NCBI GenBank assembly: GCA_903925195.1
Contig: CAIYEO010000019.1
Location: 1 to 7,238 of the forward strand
Source of the DNA: an uncultured Candidatus Saccharibacteria bacterium
Lineage (GTDB): Bacteria > Patescibacteria > Saccharimonadia > Saccharimonadales > UBA4665
Direction: 5' to 3'
DNA length: 7,238 bases
The notes under the pieces are model-generated. The model searched no databases. It was given only the letters and a program-made list of their open reading frames with translations, and was not told the DNA's origin. Positions 5,599-7,238 of the stretch are shown here, piece after piece. Both the position numbers and the translations under genes were made by a program. Position 1 is the stretch's first letter; each line of letters opens with the position of its first letter.

Positions 5599-6200
5599 AA
5601 AATTGTTCTACCTTCTAAAGCTCTTCCTAATGTTATTTGGTCTGCATATTCTAAATCAACTCCGATAGGTATTCCTCTCGCCAGACGTGTTTTTTTAATA
5701 TCTCTATCTCCTAGAGCTTGATTAATGTATAGAGCCGTTGATTCGCCTTCAACACTGGCATTAGTTGCAAGTATTAACTCCTCAACTCCATCTTCATCAA
5801 TTCTTTTTATGAGTTCTGATATGTGTAGTTGCTCTGGGCCAATACCGTCTATCGGCGAAACTAGGCCACCTAAGACATGATAGGTACCATCATAGTTACC
5901 TATTCTCTCGATTGCTAGCAGGTCAAATGGAGAAGATACTACTGCAACCATTTTTTTATTACGAGCTGGATTCGTGTAGAGCGGAGATAATTCAAGATTA
6001 GAATCAATCAGCGCAAAAGTTATTGGACAATGACTTATTGATCCATGAATTTTTTCAATTGAATGTGACAGCTTATTGGATATTGTTTTATCATTCTGAA
6101 TTAAGAAGTATGCATATCTCTCTGCAGTCCTAGGACCAACCCCTGGTAATCCCTCGAGAGCGTATATTAAGTCAACTAAAGCTTTCGGCAGAACACTCAT
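5595..6200 (-). CDS. recR: Recombination mediator RecR, zinc finger degenerate
   Basis: At 201 residues this is the normal size for RecR, which works with RecO and RecF to load RecA at single-strand gaps. The N-terminal helix-hairpin-helix is LEGLPGVGPRTAERYA (15-30). The Toprim domain runs from MVAVVSSPFDLLAIE (84-98) through SPIDGIGPEQL (115-125) to ATNASVEGESTALYI (145-159). The end, GVDLEYADQITLGRALEGR (180-198), matches the family C-terminus. The four-cysteine zinc finger that normally sits between these domains is degenerate: C58 remains, but the other positions appear to be T61, S72 and Y75. The start fits the usual MxxLPKAL beginning. It lies 12 bp after ybaB without an obvious Shine-Dalgarno sequence, so translation probably follows from ybaB. 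The stop TGA overlaps the next ATG. Confidence 0.95.
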   Translation of the reverse strand: MSVLPKALVDLIYALEGLPGVGPRTAERYAYFLIQNDKTISNKLSHSIEKIHGSISHCPITFALIDSNLELSPLYTNPARNKKMVAVVSSPFDLLAIERIGNYDGTYHVLGGLVSPIDGIGPEQLHISELIKRIDEDGVEELILATNASVEGESTALYINQALGDRDIKKTRLARGIPIGVDLEYADQITLGRALEGRTIL

Positions 6201-6212
6201 AATATTGTTGCT

Positions 6213-6506
6213 TTAAAGGCCTAAATCGCCTAATGCGCCCATAAAAGGTTGCATTTTTTCGGCTGCAATTTTCTGGCTAGTTGTTAGTGCATCTTTGACA
6301 GCTTCTTCTAGCCATCGTTCAAGTACTTGTATATCGTCTAAATCAATAAATTCTGGATCAATATGAATTCTTTTTAGTTTCTGTTCAGCTGTAATCTCAA
6401 CTTTAACAGCACCTTCACCTTTTTCAACTGTGATAACCTGCTTCTGTAGTTCTTTTTGAACTTTCTTAATCTTCATTAACATCTTAGCTTGGTCAAATCG
6501 GCTCAT
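6213..6506 (-). CDS. ybaB: YbaB/EbfC-family nucleoid-associated protein
   Basis: A 97-residue protein of the YbaB/EbfC DNA-binding family, which forms dimers with tweezer-like arms and coats the nucleoid. A long N-terminal helix (about 3-24, FDQAKMLMKIKKVQKELQKQ) leads to the family beta region with GEGAVKVEITAEQKLKRIHIDPEFI (30-54). A C-terminal helix (60-87) then carries LEEAVKDAL and AAEKMQPFMG. The length is typical. AAAGGAG at 6514-6520, 7 nt before the ATG, is the best Shine-Dalgarno site in the window. ybaB and recR are neighbours in many bacteria, usually behind dnaX. Here dnaX is not adjacent and a membrane-protein gene lies upstream instead. The family is linked to DNA binding and recombination or repair, matching its recR partner. 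Confidence 0.93.
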   Translation of the reverse strand: MSRFDQAKMLMKIKKVQKELQKQVITVEKGEGAVKVEITAEQKLKRIHIDPEFIDLDDIQVLERWLEEAVKDALTTSQKIAAEKMQPFMGALGDLGL

Positions 6507-6513
6507 ATAATTT

Positions 6514-6520
6514 CTCCTTT
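6514..6520 (-). promoter_or_regulatory. Strong Shine-Dalgarno site of ybaB
   Basis: AAAGGAG lies 7 nt upstream of the ybaB ATG. It shows that this organism does use Shine-Dalgarno initiation for its operons, in contrast to the apparently leaderless genes in the left half. Confidence 0.85.
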
Positions 6521-6532
6521 AATTCTATTAGT

Positions 6533-6561
6533 ATTGTAACAAATTTATTGATAAATATTAA
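6533..6561 (-). promoter_or_regulatory. Candidate promoter of the ybaB-recR-DHH-cysS operon
   Basis: On the - strand TTAATA (6556-6561) and TACAAT (6533-6538) are 17 bp apart and lie in the 77-bp gap before ybaB. The -10 matches consensus at five of six bases, the -35 at four. The start would fall around 6526, leaving a leader that includes the Shine-Dalgarno site. The region is AT-rich, so read-through from the upstream gene is also possible. Confidence 0.4.
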
Positions 6562-6583
6562 CTTATATAAGTATTCTAACTAA

Positions 6584-7237
6584 TTAGAGAGTTAATCTAT
6601 AGAAGGTTTTAGTAATAGAGTTATTTGGCCAAGCAATGAAGTAATTTCTTGTTTGATAGGTGCAACTAGCTATTACTGCAATTGTTAGAATAGAAACCCC
6701 CAGTGCTCGGGCTATAGGATTTTTAGGAAAAACAAAAAACCATTTGTCTATCGATAATGCAATACCAAGACCGATAATGACATAAACAAATGGTAATATT
6801 ACAGAGAGAGTTCCATTGGTTATTTCAAAAATAAGTATCGTTAAAAGTAATAGGTATGTTATGAATCTGTTATATAGCTCATGCCAGTCCCTAAAGATTC
6901 TATAGGAACCAATAATGAACATCCCTGTAGCGAATGCATCCAATATAGGAAGTCTTCCGAGCCATATTGATGGACTATAAAACATTCTTATGAAGAAATA
7001 TATTGGTACGTTAATTATTCTTTTTATTATGTCGAATAAATTAGGGACTTGACTAGGTATTAAAAATAAATCAGTTAGATTATGAGGATTGATAATTATC
7101 CCTCTGATTAATGGTGCGAGTATAATCATCATAGATAAAATTATTATTGCTCGATGCTTCTTACTATTTTTCGAAATTAATGTTTTTAATATTCTTCTGT
7201 TAATTATAATTGTTAGTAGAACTAAATAAATAAACCC
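6584..7237 (-). CDS. C-terminal part of a polytopic membrane protein, probably PMT/GT39-like glycosyltransferase (5' end beyond window)
   Basis: An ATG at 7132 would give 182 residues, but the frame has no stop upstream to the window edge and encodes a further hydrophobic segment there. I therefore annotate a 217-residue C-terminal fragment whose start is outside. Hydrophobic helices lie near visible residues 2-12, 30-49, 97-115, 126-160 and 171-192. RLPILDAFATGMFIIG (95-110) resembles the GRPLLDPLTG-type segment of dolichyl-phosphate-mannose-type (PMT_2/GT39) transferases. NYFIAWPNNSITKTF (198-212) resembles their YFxxWAxxPxT segment after the last helix. Such enzymes transfer a lipid-linked sugar outside the membrane. 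The catalytic N-terminal loop is not in the window, so function is inferred. The protein stops right after that segment (FYRLTL, TAA), shorter than many relatives. The other forward frames also close quickly. Confidence 0.5.
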   Translation of the reverse strand, partial: GFIYLVLLTIIINRRILKTLISKNSKKHRAIIILSMMIILAPLIRGIIINPHNLTDLFLIPSQVPNLFDIIKRIINVPIYFFIRMFYSPSIWLGRLPILDAFATGMFIIGSYRIFRDWHELYNRFITYLLLLTILIFEITNGTLSVILPFVYVIIGLGIALSIDKWFFVFPKNPIARALGVSILTIAVIASCTYQTRNYFIAWPNNSITKTFYRLTL

Positions 7238-7238
7238 T

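Noticed and set aside
1..7238. CRISPR array, insertion sequence, phage or toxin-antitoxin system
   Set aside because: I saw no regularly spaced direct repeats, no transposase or integrase motifs and no recognisable toxin or antitoxin fold.

Overview
The window is AT-rich and holds short, tightly packed genes with almost no spacing. It looks like a chromosomal segment from a small-genome bacterium of the Candidate Phyla Radiation (Patescibacteria), with Saccharibacteria (TM7) as the best guess. This rests on recalled family resemblance and was not searched. The signs are a CPR-style alpha/beta-hydrolase paralogue, a RecR whose zinc finger has eroded, a DHH phosphoesterase with an NPDADSLGS motif, and several tiny two-helix membrane proteins. 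UGA is a normal stop (recR ends in TGA), so the UGA-Gly code of Absconditabacteria and Gracilibacteria does not apply.

Layout. Positions 1-200 hold no gene I can name but several inverted repeats. Two small membrane-protein genes follow on the + strand (215-394 and 403-570). Next, on the - strand, come another two-helix membrane protein (644-937) and, just upstream of it, tRNA-Gln(UUG) (962-1036). A short divergent spacer separates the tRNA from two + strand genes: a very AT-rich alpha/beta-hydrolase-fold protein lacking its catalytic serine (1151-2053) and an AI-2E/PerM-family transporter (2087 or 2093 to 3193). The rest is a - strand block: ybaB (6213-6506), recR (5595-6200), a DHH/DHHA1 phosphoesterase (4579-5598) and cysS (3168-4592). 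These run as a compact operon with 12, -4 and -14 bp junctions. Upstream of ybaB is the 3' part of a polytopic membrane protein that runs off the right edge. It is probably the C-terminal end of a PMT/GT39-like glycosyltransferase.

How it fits together. The - strand operon combines a nucleoid-associated protein and a recombination mediator (the classic ybaB-recR pair, here without dnaX next to it), a nanoRNase-type phosphoesterase and cysteinyl-tRNA synthetase. These are core DNA repair, RNA turnover and translation functions. The operon has Shine-Dalgarno sites at ybaB and cysS. Three genes in the left half instead have a -10-like box exactly 6 nt before an ATG, which suggests leaderless mRNAs. 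cysS and the transporter end tail to tail with a 26-bp overlap.

I do not see a clearly new multi-gene system such as a defence island, CRISPR array, mobile element or biosynthetic cluster. The most interesting points are the apparently dead hydrolase, the RecR that has lost three of four zinc cysteines, the repeated leaderless promoter geometry and the structured leftmost region.
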